Part shown: positions 10,653 to 21,092 of the stretch, piece after piece
Layout: the number at the start of each line of letters is the position of its first letter
Position numbering within the stretch: the stretch's first letter is position 1
Made by a program: the position numbers and the translations under genes
The notes under the pieces: model-generated
The model's database searches: none
Told to the model about the DNA's origin: nothing
The model's input: the letters and a program-made list of their open reading frames with translations, nothing else
Origin: Epithemia pelagica
Lineage: Eukaryota > Bacillariophyta > Bacillariophyceae > Surirellales > Surirellaceae
Direction: 5' to 3'
DNA: 64,000 bases
NCBI GenBank assembly: GCA_946965045.2
Contig: OX337239.1
Location: 2,232,001 to 2,296,000 of the forward strand

Positions 10653-11312
10653 TCAGACATACGCCTCTTCAACCAAACGCGACGATCGGCACGAGTCTCG
10701 CTTGCCTCCATTGCTCTCCATTTGTTCGTTCGTGTCAACCAACACAACGGAATCATCATCTTCTTCTGAATCATCGTCCTCATGGTCTTGCCCGTCTTGT
10801 TTCTCTTCTTCTGAATCATCATCCTCATGGTCTTGCCCATCTAGCTCCTCTTCGGAATCGTCTTCCTCTTCCTCGTCGTCTTGCTCATTGTCGCTCTCCT
10901 GTTTGCATTCTGGTGTTGACGAAAGCGAAAAATTCTCGGGAAGGTAAGTCTCGCCGAAATCACGATGACTTCCCATCACCATAGCTAGTGTAATAGCACC
11001 GTTAGAAAGATCGCTGTCGTTTTCGTACACATATGCCTTCATAGCAATCCGTTTTCCGTTTTGCTTGGTTAGGCGAATGTCACATAGAGGAATCCGCATC
11101 TTTTTTGCAATGGTGCGTAAAACGTGAATTGCCGTGGAGTACTTTTTGACTACGCAGGTACGGAAGTCGACCGTATCACTCACACGCACGTAACAATCCA
11201 CGGGTTGAAAGGAACAGCCGCCGTCGATCGTTGTGCGTGCACGATAACCAGGTGTGCCTGGATGACGCAAAAAGCCGGCACGGTTACGGTAGATGGCACG
11301 ACGAGGATACAT
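10653..11312 (-). CDS. Ubiquitin-like fold protein with long acidic tail
   Basis: The frame predicts about 219 residues from ATG at 11310-11312; it is open further 5', but only with non-ATG codons. Residues about 50-115 look like a ubiquitin-type beta-grasp domain: a strand around TCVVKKY, a helix as HVLRTIAKKMRIP with the usual spacing to a CDIRLTKQNGKRI strand pair, and a closing strand ITLAMVMG. There is no C-terminal di-glycine. Instead, the last 80 residues are a tandem acidic repeat (DGQDHEDDDSEEE seen twice). An adaptor or scaffold use of the fold is more likely than conjugation. It is transcribed away from the neighbouring ubiquitin-like gene at 11596, so the two could share the 280-bp spacer as promoter. 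Confidence 0.6.
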   Translation of the reverse strand: MYPRRAIYRNRAGFLRHPGTPGYRARTTIDGGCSFQPVDCYVRVSDTVDFRTCVVKKYSTAIHVLRTIAKKMRIPLCDIRLTKQNGKRIAMKAYVYENDSDLSNGAITLAMVMGSHRDFGETYLPENFSLSSTPECKQESDNEQDDEEEEDDSEEELDGQDHEDDDSEEEKQDGQDHEDDDSEEDDDSVVLVDTNEQMESNGGKRDSCRSSRLVEEAYV

Positions 11313-11595
11313 GTGACGATACAATGGAACAACCAACGTAGCATATAGCCATGGCACGGTCCGTCGTCGAAATGTGTTTGATTGTTGGGTGGGTTTTCGG
11401 TTGGTTGTCGTGTCGGTCGGTTTCTGTCCACCGTGACGAGTTTCCACGGCACGACCTCCGTGGAGGTGTGGTTACGGTTTGCGGGTGGGTTTTTTAGGTA
11501 ACAGAATAGAAGAAAAGGTTAGAGACGAAGTTGTCTTATAAATTTTCGTGTCCACCACAGTCTGCTTTTGTGCACTTACCTCAGTTGTCAAGACT

Positions 11596-12738
11596 ATGGT
11601 TCAGTTGGTTGTTTTGCCGTCGCGGCACTTCGTTGTTGGGGCCGACGACGAGATGGCGCAGTTTATTGTTAAAGTTTCGCCGACGTGGGGATTCGGTGCA
11701 ATGTGCATGCAAGACACTCCACTCGACGTCATTCGGCTTCGCGTTTCCGAAGCGTTGGAGGTTCCGGAAACTTTGATTGGCTTGGCAGATGAACAGACAA
11801 ACCAGGTGATCGATGGTGGTGAGTCTCTTGGTCATGACGGACGAATCATGCGAGTTCGGTGGTCAGTGGATTCGAGTGAGGGACACAGCTGGGGATTGCC
11901 TACGGTTGAGCAAGATTTGGTATTGAAGGGTAGCTACAGGATCTATTTTCGTCCGCCTACTACGTCCAGGCCCTTTCCGATTGACAAGTTGTCGACGATT
12001 GAGGGAGGATTTCGTATTTGCTTTCCGTTTTCGCCGACGTGGGGATTCGGTGCAATGTGCATGCAAGACACTCCACTCGACGTCATTCGGCTTCGCGTTT
12101 CCGAAGCGTTGGAGGTTCCGGAAACTTTGATTGGCTTGGCAGATGAACAGACAAACCAGGTGATCGATGGTGGTGAGTCTCTTGGTCATGACGGACGAAT
12201 CATGCGAGTTCGGTGGTCAGTGGATTCGAGTGAGGGACACAGCTGGGGATTGCCTACGGTTGAGCAAGATTTGGTATTGAAGGGTAGCTACAGGATCTAT
12301 TTTCGTCCGCCTACTACGTCCAGGCCCTTTCCGATTGACAAGTTGTCGACGATTGAGGGAGGATTTCGTATTCGCTTTCCGTCTGGTATTCAACGCCCTG
12401 TCACGTTTGGTAGTCCATCTCACGACTGGCTCCCTTGCCGTGTCAAGACCAACAATTTGATGGGTGAGTTGATTGTTCATGTTAATCGTTTCTGGGAGAT
12501 TCGTGATGTGATGGCTGAGTTGTACAAGACCTACCTACCGGGGGTTGACCCTGGTTTCATGATTCTCAAAAAATCGGGGACGAGCGACCAATTGGGCATT
12601 AATGCGACTGTGGTTGAAACGATTTTCGACGACAATGCTATCGTGACATTGGAGCTTGAATTTAACGTGGGATTGATGGATGCCGTTGTACAGGAACATC
12701 AGTACTTGAACTATTTTCCGCGTGTGGATCTCGTCTAA
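11596..12738 (+). CDS. Multi-domain ubiquitin-like protein with duplicated module
   Basis: About 380 residues from ATG at 11596. The product has three parts. Two almost identical 118-residue modules each contain a ubiquitin-like core (helix DVIRLRVSEALEVPETLI, strand GLADEQTNQVIDGG, turn LGHDGRIMRVRW) plus a linker. A third, different C-terminal ubiquitin-like domain has the helix VMAELYKTYLPGVDP and the strand FMILKKSG. The modules come from a 354-bp in-frame tandem duplication. The third domain is the part conserved in the broken copy at 335-868. No catalytic residues, signal or membrane segment are visible and there is no terminal Gly-Gly. The family is not recognised beyond the fold, and even the fold call rests on pattern. 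It lies divergent to the acidic-tail ubiquitin-like gene. Confidence 0.65.
   Translation: MVQLVVLPSRHFVVGADDEMAQFIVKVSPTWGFGAMCMQDTPLDVIRLRVSEALEVPETLIGLADEQTNQVIDGGESLGHDGRIMRVRWSVDSSEGHSWGLPTVEQDLVLKGSYRIYFRPPTTSRPFPIDKLSTIEGGFRICFPFSPTWGFGAMCMQDTPLDVIRLRVSEALEVPETLIGLADEQTNQVIDGGESLGHDGRIMRVRWSVDSSEGHSWGLPTVEQDLVLKGSYRIYFRPPTTSRPFPIDKLSTIEGGFRIRFPSGIQRPVTFGSPSHDWLPCRVKTNNLMGELIVHVNRFWEIRDVMAELYKTYLPGVDPGFMILKKSGTSDQLGINATVVETIFDDNAIVTLELEFNVGLMDAVVQEHQYLNYFPRVDLV
11678..12385 (+). repeat. 354-bp exact tandem duplication inside a CDS
   Basis: CGACGTGGGGATTCGGTGCA occurs at 11681 and 12035. The two 354-bp units look identical apart from one C/T near the end (TTCGTATTTGC against TTCGTATTCGC). 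Because 354 is 118 codons, the reading frame is kept. The near-zero divergence implies a very recent duplication or an assembly duplication. Confidence 0.95.
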
Positions 12739-14569
12739 TCGGAAAGTACGAGGAACGGAGAGAGTGAATGGGTACGATCGGTTGTAGAAACGTAATCCCG
12801 CCTATATTCTAAAAAAACTTTAGTATGCTAATACTGTACGATTTTTCGTCGGCACGCCAAATTCTTACTAAGAATGCCTATGTCTGGGGGGATCTTACTC
12901 CAATTTGTGTTGCCTTCGGATGCATTTCTACAAGTCTAGGTCTTCAGCTTCTATGTTTGGCTAGGTGTTAGTGACAAAGTTGCTAAAATCCTTATGGCGT
13001 GGGGGGATGTTTCGTGGGTTGGTTCGTTGGGCGTGATTCTGACGTGGAACAGCGTGGTGAAAAAATGATTTTATTAATGGATTGATAAAACAGACGAGAT
13101 TCTGACGTGGAACAGCGTGGTGAAATGGTTTCTATTTAATGGATTGATAAAACAATGGATGACCGTTCTTCGATCATTGTTTTTCTTCGGGGCTGAATGG
13201 TTTTGAATAGGGGTTGGCCCGGCGTTTTCTGCCTAACGTGGGAAGCTTTTGGTGAAAAGTACTGAATTTCGACTCTTGAGCTAAAAAAATTTTATCTAGT
13301 CTTTGTTGTTTTCCCACCCCCAGACCCCCTTAGCCTGCCGGCTTACCCGACACGTTCATTCTGAACTCAGTCGAACAAAGACACATTACCTCGGTTTTGT
13401 TGGCCAAGTCGCGGTAAAATCGCACCTTCTGATGGCCATTTGACCGACAATTTTGCGATGACTAGAAATAGTCGACCTGGGTAGCTCCGTAGTAATTGGC
13501 AATGATCAGCGTCTTGAAAGTTATGTTGGCCGAATGGCCATCAGAATTTCTGGTTGGTTGGCTACGTACAGACCAGATGCGGCAATGGAATCATGGTAGT
13601 CAGGAGTAGCTACGACAGATCATACATAGTCTCTAGGAGAACCTACTTGAGTGTAGCAATTTGCAATAGAAGTGGATACGACCATGAATAATAGGGATCT
13701 CTCTTCGGATTAATACTACAGTGTGTACAACAAAAAAGAGGACAAACGATGAGGAGCAGAGCTTTTATCATGTATGGAGTTGGAGTCGAGGATGCAAGCG
13801 AAAAAGGGACATCCGGCAAGCCCAATGATACCTTTTCAGCACCACCCATGCACCAGTGCAAGAACAACCATCCATGGAGTTGGTGCAGGTGAGTATCCAA
13901 TAATGCAATGGTGCAGTCCAATTTGAAACTGTTCTACGGATAGCCCGACTATATGCTTCCAAGTTGGGTGTAAACTAGCCATGTTGATTGATCAAGATTT
14001 GTCCACTGCCAAGCAACGGAAATAGCAATACGTGAACAAGACTTATACTATAGCTATACATGACACTGGGAGTAGGCAGAGAAGGTTTACTCCTCTCATG
14101 CTTTCAGCTACCACAAACACTCTTGTTTCTCGTCTGGTTCAAGGATCTCCCGGAACTCAAAGAATTTCGATTGCCGCCACTGAATGGCAAAGTGGGTGGC
14201 AAAATTGATGAATACTATGCTTCTACCTAGTGTTATAGAGACTAAGAGAGTTGTTCATGCAAAAAACACATAAAGATCATCCCACGATTCCACCACTGGG
14301 TCACCAGAAGGTGAACAGTAGCCACTGTAGACATTTTGGTTCGAAAATACAGAACCCAGAGTGGTGTAAGGGCCGTGATCCACAGAAGACCTTCCAATGC
14401 ATCCACAACCTTTGCCATGTTGATTTTATAGCCAACATCGGTTAAGATACGCAAACCAAGCCCAAAAGCCAGAGGAGCTTTGCTTCACTCAAAAACTTGA
14501 AATCTCCTTTGTGACGACGGGTAGTTTTCACGCAACTAAGCCATAGTCTCCCTATTTCAGAAATCCTCA
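12739..14569. other. Non-coding stretch between the ubiquitin-like block and the foldback element
   Basis: No coding frame with support. It contains a 64-bp imperfect tandem duplication: GATTCTGACGTGGAACAGCG at 13035 and 13099, each followed by TTAATGGATTGATAAAACA. The remainder holds only short frames without motifs. Confidence 0.55.
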
Positions 14570-14742
14570 GGAACACGCGAAACTATGTCGGCTATGACCT
14601 CACGCGCCCTATGCTAGCAGACAAGGCAGCATTTTAGCTTAGTACTAGCTAAACAGCTCTAGTCCTTGTCGTTTTGGCGATTGTCTCTTGTTCAAAAGAC
14701 CGGGGCAATAAAAACGGTGCACCCGGTATTAAGCCTCATGAC

Positions 14743-15649
14743 TAGAGCTGTGTCAAGCAACAGCTTTTTTCTGCTGGAGAACTCAAGCGCTTGAGCGCTT
14801 GAGCTAGGACCAAATTCAAGCGCTCAAGCGCTCAAGCGGCAGCTAACAGGGCTAACACGGGAAACTATGTCAATAGACTCATCGTAGCATCCCTAGTGAA
14901 ATGGTAACTTGTCATACTACTCCTACATGATAGGTGATGGAAAATCTATTTCGAAGTTACTCTCATTCCGTTGTCTTTGTGCGATCTCGTGGTGTAGCTT
15001 CTTCTTGCAAGAATAATGCCTTCTGATTGCGTGAGCTTAGTTCGTTGCTGGGCACAGACGAAGAGCTCGTAGTGGGAAGTTGTGGAGAGATTCTTGTCTA
15101 ATGATGAGTCGTTCCTCTTTTCAATTGTTAGAGTCTAGCTAGCGGCGGTTGTGTAGTAGGCTTGTCAGAGACTTCGTCCATTTTTTCTCACTCCAACATG
15201 GTACAAATGCCAATGAACATTTTTCCTGTCCAATAATGGGACGCAAACTCCATCAGCAGCATCTTGAGGTATCTTTGTAACACATATTTCCTTGCCTTTG
15301 TGAATGGCAATAGTAGGAGGCCTTACGTATTCTTTTTCCATGGATGACAATTTATTCTTCTCACTATCATCATTGTCATCTGTTGGGCCCTCTTCAGCCA
15401 TTTGCTCATAATTTTCATCATCTGGAAGGTATGATGACTCATTGTGATCATCACTGGATGTCTCAGGCATTGTAGAAAGGCTGTTTGGGGCAGACGAATG
15501 ATGGTTTGCTGCGTTTTGGCACTTTCCCCTAGTCTAGGTGCTTGAGCGCTTGAGCTCTCAAGCAACACCCTTTCTGTGCTGGAGCTCCTCAAGCGCTTGA
15601 GAAGTCAAGCGCTTGAGCGCTTGAGCGCTTGACGCTTGACCCAGCTCTA
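14743..15649. mobile_element. Non-autonomous hAT-type transposon, 907 bp
   Basis: The ends are inverted: TAGAGCTGTGTCAAGC at the left and GCTTGACCCAGCTCTA at the right (one mismatch). The insertion is flanked by the 8-bp direct repeat CTCATGAC at 14735-14742 and 15650-15657. The uninterrupted site is preserved in the other arm of the surrounding palindrome, which proves the insertion. Eight-base duplications and ends fitting YARNG are typical of the hAT superfamily. Many copies of CAAGCGCT and its reverse complement lie just inside both ends, as expected for subterminal transposase-binding sites. No transposase is encoded; only a 101-codon frame is present. Confidence 0.92.
15165..15470 (-). 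CDS. Small acidic open frame inside the hAT-type element
   Basis: 101 codons from ATG at 15468-15470. The first half is very acidic (Asp/Glu/Ser/Asn-rich) and the second half is more ordinary, with PPTIAIHKGKEICVTKIP and a VHWHLYHVGV stretch. It shows no resemblance to a hAT transposase (no dimerisation W motif, no BED finger). It may be captured host sequence or the remnant of a longer gene, and expression is unproven. Confidence 0.3.
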   Translation of the reverse strand: MPETSSDDHNESSYLPDDENYEQMAEEGPTDDNDDSEKNKLSSMEKEYVRPPTIAIHKGKEICVTKIPQDAADGVCVPLLDRKNVHWHLYHVGVRKNGRSL

Positions 15650-15999
15650 CTCATGACACAAACAAGATGAAATTGTTGTCTTGTAATGTCCTACTTATCA
15701 CTCATTAGCTAAGCCCGACGAGTAATGTTGTGTACACTACATAACTTCTCAGTCTTGTGACTTGTGAGCCATCGGTAATCGGTAAATAAGCTCAACGGCA
15801 AGGACTACGTGTAGCTGCTCGCCACAATAGGCTATAATATTCTTGAGCAGGCCAATTCCCATTATTTGGTCTATTTAACAGTACATCCAGTACCTCTCTA
15901 GTACAACATTACTGCAGAAGTACGAGTCGTGCTTCTATTTTGTCACGGTGCTCCCACGGGATGGTTCTCGCAAACCTCACAAAATGAAGCGGACAAGAC

Positions 16000-16175
16000 G
16001 ACAAGCGGACAAGATGAAGCGGACAAGACGACAAGCGGACAAGCGGACAAGAAGACAAAACGACAAGCCGACAAGACGACAAGCGGACAAAACGACAAGC
16101 GGACAAAACGACAAGCGGACAAAACGACAAGACGACAAGCGGACAAAACGACAAGCGGACAAAACGACAATCAAA
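16000..16175 (+). repeat. Tandem array in left foldback arm
   Basis: An irregular array of 8-base units (ACAAGCGG, ACAAGACG, ACAAAACG) ends at CAATCAAACC. Its inverted counterpart occupies 16515-16735 and is longer, showing that the arrays change length independently. Confidence 0.9.
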
Positions 16176-16514
16176 CCAAACGCAACAAGTACGGCGGTAT
16201 TCTCGTTCGCAATCTACCAAGTAGTTCAGCCCATGTCCATTATAAATGGACGTCAACGATCGCTTATTGGTAACACCGCACATACGTGCTGGAGGAGAGC
16301 TTCTCTATGGTTTGACGCATAACTGGTGCATGCTGGAAACCACACCAGCCAAGGGAACTCTGAAACTGTCCACGTCATGTCCCAAAGTTTGTGTTGTTAC
16401 CGGCAAACATACTCTGTTGGATACTGTCTCAGATGTTAGTCAACAAGCGTTTGAAAGGCAAGATGGAATGGAGACACTCATCTCCTGAGCAGAGAAGGAA
16501 ATCAAGGAAATCAA

Positions 16515-16735
16515 GGTTTGATTGTCGTTTGTCCGCTTGTCGTCTTGTCCGCTTGTCGTCTTGTCGTTTTGTCCGCTTGTCGTTTTGTCCGCTTGTCGTT
16601 TTGTCCGCTTGTCGTCTTGTCCGCTTGTCGTCTTGTCGGCTTGTCGTTTTGTCTTCTTGTCCGCTTGTCCGCTTGTCGTCTTGTCCGCTTCATCTTGTCC
16701 GCTTGTCGTCTTGTCCGCTTCATTTTGTGAGGTTT
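16515..16735 (-). repeat. Tandem array in right foldback arm
   Basis: Reverse complement of the array at 16000-16175 (units CCGCTTGT, CGTCTTGT, CGTTTTGT). Open frames across both arrays in several frames are repeat artefacts. Confidence 0.9.
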
Positions 16736-17304
16736 GCGAGAACCATCCCGTGGGAGCACCGTGACAAAATAGAAGCACGACTCGTACTTCTGCAGTAATG
16801 TTGTACTAGAGAGGTACTGGATGTACTGTTAAATAGACCAAATAATGGGAATTGGGCTGCTCAAGAATATTATAGCCTATTGTGGCGAGCAGCTACACGT
16901 AGTCCTTGCCGTTGAGCTTATTTACCGATTACCGATGGCTCACAAGTCACAAGACTGAGAAGTTATGTAGTGTACACAACATTACTCGTCGGGCTTAGCT
17001 AATGAGTGATAAGTAGGACATTACAAGACAACAATTTCATCTTGTGTGTGTCATGAGGCTTAATACCGGGTGCACCGTTTTTATTGCCCCGGTCTTTTGA
17101 ACAAGAGACAATCGCCAAAACGACAAGGACTAGAGCTGTTTAGCTAGTACTAAGCTAAAATGCTGCCTTGTCTGCTAGCATAGGGCGCGTGAGGTCATAG
17201 CCGACATAGTTTCGCGTGTTCCAGATGAGCAAGATTCCAAATTCCATGCCCTACATACTTGTCCGGTACATTTCCCTACATACGTATATCTACGTAGAAA
17301 TTCT

Positions 17305-17488
17305 ACATCCGCTCCGCGGAGTGGGGAGGCACGAGGAGGGGCTATTGACTCCGAGAAGGGCAATAGCTCCGAGAAGTGGACCGCCTTCTAAATCCGCGTC
17401 AGCGGATTTGGCGGTCCACGACGAGGAGCTATTGCCCGCCGAGGAGTCAATAGCCCCGACAAGTGCCCCCACGACCAGGAGTGGATGT
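17305..17488. repeat. 180-bp imperfect hairpin
   Basis: An inverted repeat centred at about 17400. The left arm runs ACATCC...GAGGGGCTATTGACTCC...GTGGACCGCC...AAATCCGC; the right arm runs GCGGATTTGGCGGTCCAC...GAGGAGTCAATAGCCCC...GGATGT. The arms contain short internal repeats of GAGGAGCTATTG type. The length and form would suit a small MITE, but no target duplication is visible. Confidence 0.7.
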
Positions 17489-18726
17489 CGCTTGCTTCTA
17501 TAACCTCCGAGTCCCCCCCTAATTAACTGTCACACTTTTTTCCCAGGACTGTTTTTTTTGCTCCGCACTATCTTTTTTAGCTCCGCACTTGCTCGCGTAT
17601 GAGAGCGCGGCCGTCGTGGGCAATATAAGGCTATATAAGACGAAAATCCTACTTCCATTCCGAGGAGCTATAGTAGACTAGTACTGGATGGTCAGAGCGG
17701 CCATCAATTCTTCTACAAGACACATCATCTCTTCGTCCCATCGAGGAGAACAAATCAGCCACAATCATAGTCTCCATTGGTACAGATCAAAGCACAAGGA
17801 ATCGCCACCACCAAGAGACGAGGCAGTTTTTGTTTGTTCAGGGCTATAGGACACTATCATGGTGTTTAGATTAACGACTGCGGGTCTGTCGTATGATTTG
17901 TTGCAGGAAATGTGACGTTGGCAAAGGTGGTTTCCTGGATGGCCAACCTTGGTGTATTTTTGTTCTTGGTGGATGAACCAGTGTCTCAATTGTTATTTCC
18001 ACTCGTCCAGCTAGTTAGTTTTTGCCAAACAACAAAACATAACCAGTGGGACGACTTGGTTGTAGCAAAAGGATCCAGACTGTGCTGCTTCCATAAAAAC
18101 TAGCTACGTACGGCAGGGGGGACGGATGGAGTGCTCTGGATTCCTCTCGTCATTCTTTGCACACGTGTGTGTTGCTTCCTCTTCCAATCGACAAGATGTG
18201 CACCATTCTGAACAGTGAATCGTTCTAGGTAGGTAGGGATATAGTTTTGCGCAGTCCCACGTCTGGAACAAGAGTCTTTTTCGAAACTTTGAACCTCTTG
18301 TCCCGGCGTGCAACCACAAAGGGCCCCTCTCCAATGACTTCAGGACACTGTAATCCTCACACGGTTCCAACATCATTGTTTAGTATAGGATGCTGGTAGT
18401 TTTTGCAGTCGTCTCATCGGAACCAAGGTGTACCAATGGGAGGATGGATGGAACATCAAGGAACCGGTGTCTTTGTTCCACTCTTTTATCTTATTTGTAG
18501 CCTCGTGTGTTTTGGTGGATTCCCATTCGCACATTGCACAGTTGCATCACGAAACACTTCATTGGGGATCCCATCGCAGGGCTTGGGACCTCGTTTGGTG
18601 GCAATTCGTCTGGCTGCAAGAAGCTCCTGTCCTACCGCATGCCTTCCACGGTGTGTGAGCCGGATTCGAAAGGAACGTGTGGATGGGTTGATCCAACCGT
18701 TGGTTGTTTGGATGTGTGGTTCCTAG
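17489..18726. other. Intergenic, no gene supported
   Basis: It contains short T-rich runs and repeated GCTCCGCACT near 17560-17590, then ordinary unique sequence. None of the frames of 60-110 codons shows composition or motifs of a real gene. It is the 3' flank of the minus-strand gene ending at 18727. Confidence 0.4.
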
Positions 18727-20136
18727 CTAGGTTCTTGGTTTGGTCGTTTTGGGTTTGGTGGTGGTTGCTCGTTTCCGTTTTTTGGTAACGGATCGTCCCG
18801 AGTTGTTTCCAGCTTGGCGTTTGTGGGGTCGTTTCGAGTTGGAGGTGGTACTTGTCTTGCTGTCCTTGGTACTAGCAGTAGTAGTTGCAGACGGTTTGCG
18901 GGTCGTCGTTTTGGGCCCTGTGGTTCTTTTCTTGGTGGCTTTCTTGGGATTCTTGGTGCGACGTTGATGTTCCTCACTCTCATCTGGATTGGATGCTTCC
19001 GTTTCGTCATCATCATCATCCTCGGAATGTGAAACACTGTCGTCCTGGTGGTCTTCATCGTCGTCGCCGTCATCTTTCTTCTTCTTCTTTTTCGGTATGT
19101 TCTTGTTGTGCTGGTGTGGCGTTGGCCCTGGTCCTTTTCCCCACAAGGACGACGACGACGACGCATGAGTTTCACCTTCCATACCTTGCAAAGCGGACCC
19201 CGCTGGATTCAGACGGGCAAATTCCGTCATGTGAGATTCCACTTGAACCACAGCGGCCTGGTGGGGTGTTTTGTGGTTGGATCCCACCAACACCCATGCC
19301 GACGGTCCTGGTACTAAATGCCCCTTGTACAATTGACCCTTGAGATCCAACAGGACTATAACATGACAATATAAAGAATAAGAAGCAGAGTCGTCCATCC
19401 AAAATGTACCCAGTCGAGTCCAAACGATTATAACATGAACGAGTGAGTGTGGTGAGAAATAACCAGAAAGTTGTCTTTTTTCTACACACTGGTGCATGCG
19501 CCACACACCATACGTACGTTTGGGAGTTTTGTTGCTATTGGGTGGTTGCTGTAAGACTTCTAATCGTCCAATGGCACCAGTACTTCCTTCAAAGTCCAAC
19601 AAGGCATCGGTATCCGCCGCATCCAAAGTCTGTGAGTTGCTCGAGGTTTTTTTGGTAGATGACTTTTTCTTCTTGTTCTTCTTGTTGCTATTGGACGAGT
19701 CATTTCCTCCTTCTCGAGAGGATGTAGGAGGATCGAGTTGGAGCAAGACGGTCCGTTCACTCATGGCCGAAGCATGGCACGAATTGTGCATCCACAAGGA
19801 CGACGAGGCCCAAATCAATTCCAGACTATTCGTAGTAGTCGTCGTCGTCGTCTTGCAATCGTCGTCCTGTGGATGGGGCTTGTCGGTACTAGCAGTCGTC
19901 GAGGCAGTACTCGTGGTCCTCTGGCGAGCCGTTCCTCCTGGAGTTGTGGTGGTGGTGGCGGCGTCCATGGCCGAGTCATCCATCCACGGTTCCTCCTCCT
20001 TGTCTTGGGTTGCATCCAATTCCTCCTCAGCGTCTGGCACCTCTTGCTTGTCCTTTTCGTCGTTTGTCAAATCCTCCTCCTCCCCTCTGGTCTTGTTGGT
20101 TGATCTTGTCGCAAGGGTTGTTGTTGGGTTCGGCAT
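18727..20136 (-). CDS. Acidic/basic low-complexity nuclear-type protein, one intron
   Basis: Start taken at ATG 20134-20136 (MPNPTTT), the first ATG after a non-homologous 5' stretch. An in-frame intron of 162 nt is likely at 19356-19517: donor GTACGT, acceptor TGTTATAG, joining AAA C to TC CTG. It removes a stretch with unusual W/H/Y content. The protein (about 415 residues) has an acidic Thr-rich N-terminus, a core with LLQLD, a DFEGSTGAIGRLEVL strand block and an LKGQLYKGHLVPGP block, and a Lys/Arg/Thr-rich tail that looks like a nuclear localisation and DNA-binding tail. The core spacing faintly recalls Ctf8 or TFIIIC tau55-type beta domains, but this is too weak to name it. It is divergent from the gene at 21093. 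Confidence 0.7.
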   Translation of the reverse strand: MPNPTTTLATRSTNKTRGEEEDLTNDEKDKQEVPDAEEELDATQDKEEEPWMDDSAMDAATTTTTPGGTARQRTTSTASTTASTDKPHPQDDDCKTTTTTTTNSLELIWASSSLWMHNSCHASAMSERTVLLQLDPPTSSREGGNDSSNSNKKNKKKKSSTKKTSSNSQTLDAADTDALLDFEGSTGAIGRLEVLQQPPNSNKTPKRTYGVWRMHQCVEKRQLSGYFSPHSLVHVIIVWTRLGTFWMDDSASYSLYCHVIVLLDLKGQLYKGHLVPGPSAWVLVGSNHKTPHQAAVVQVESHMTEFARLNPAGSALQGMEGETHASSSSSLWGKGPGPTPHQHNKNIPKKKKKKDDGDDDEDHQDDSVSHSEDDDDDETEASNPDESEEHQRRTKNPKKATKKRTTGPKTTTRKPSATTTASTKDSKTSTTSNSKRPHKRQAGNNSGRSVTKKRKRATTTKPKTTKPRT

Positions 20137-21092
20137 GATGAGGAACGAGAGAGTCAAAAAGTGCACTGTCTGTAGTCTACCGATGATGATGATGATATCT
20201 CTTTTCCTTCCTAGAACCGAGTGCGACAAAGGTTGGATCTTGTTGAGAGTTGGGTATACAAGAGAGAGAGAGGCGAGACGAGACGAAAGACACAATCACC
20301 ACCGCTTCTTTGGACACCATGGTCGTCTCCCAACACAACAAAAATGACAGACCATCCCTCCCCGACTCCAAAAAAGTCGCTTTCGGGTCGCGAATCATCA
20401 GGGGCGCGGCTCGCAAAACGATCTTTCGCGCGCGTGCAGTACCACATTGATCGGAGGACGGACAAACGACCAACCGCGCGCAGACTTTTCCCGTTTTCGC
20501 CCGTTGGTGCGGTGCGACGAACGGGACGCGACGACCATGCGGCTGGTGCGCACTGCGCACAACCAAAATCGCGCACAGATCAACAAGAAGAGGAAAGATC
20601 AAGTGCAAGAAGAGAAAGAACAAGGTACGACAGAGCGTCTTTTTCTTGGTGATGGATTTGTGTGTGTGTGTGTAGTTGGCAGACCGCGGTGTGGTTGAGG
20701 AGGATGGATGCTTGTCCCGAAGAAATGCTCGTTTTGTCCCTTTTTCAAAAGGAGGATGGTATCTCCCTTCTGTTGGCAGAGTTTGGAAGATGCAATCTAG
20801 TATTCTAGTTTGGTGAGGATGATGAAGATTCTGTAATGTGGAGTGTGGAGAGTCCACAAGTGGATTCGTGGTCGGGGTTGGTTGGGAGTGGGCTGCTTGT
20901 GATTGTGCGAGGATGCACGTACCTGAGTTCTGAGTTGGATACATAATATGGTTGCTCCTTCTTTTGGATGATTATTACTCACAACACACCTTTTCCCTCC
21001 TCCTTCATTTTAGTTGCAACCTTGTGTGGTGGAATATCCTCCATTGTTTGTCGCTTTCGGTTCCCTGTTTTGATAACCTGTACTTTTGATTC
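20137..21092. promoter_or_regulatory. Shared upstream region of two divergent genes
   Basis: About 955 bp separates the minus-strand gene starting at 20136 from the plus-strand gene starting at 21093, so both promoters must lie here. It includes GATGATGATGATG and GAGAGAGAGAG runs and a GC-rich patch (20380-20560). No specific element can be named. Confidence 0.45.

Larger units (their letters stand above)
14570..17222. mobile_element. Foldback element: about 700-bp inverted arms around a 337-bp core
   Basis: The left arm (14570-14742 plus 15658-16177) is the reverse complement of the right arm (16515-17222, 708 bp). The outer ends start GGAACACGCGAAACTATGTC on both sides. The arms differ only at scattered single bases and in the copy number of an internal tandem array of CAAGCGGA / CAAGACGA / CAAAACGA units (16000-16175 and 16515-16735). 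The spacer 16178-16514 has no recognisable gene. Long inverted repeats with simple repeats inside are the hallmark of Foldback-type elements; a MULE with long TIRs is an alternative. I see no clear target duplication in the flanks. The left arm is interrupted by the hAT-type element at 14743-15649. Confidence 0.85.

Noticed and set aside
16000..16175. Possible CRISPR-like repeat array
   Set aside because: Units are contiguous 8-mers without unique spacers, and the genome is eukaryotic.
15909..16800. Several Lys/Gln/Thr- or Leu/Ser/Cys-rich frames
   Set aside because: They are readings of the CAAGCGGA-type arrays in the foldback arms and appear symmetrically in both arms and strands.
20177..20944. 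A 255-codon minus-strand frame between two divergent genes
   Set aside because: No motif, no typical composition, and it would occupy the promoter region; probably chance.
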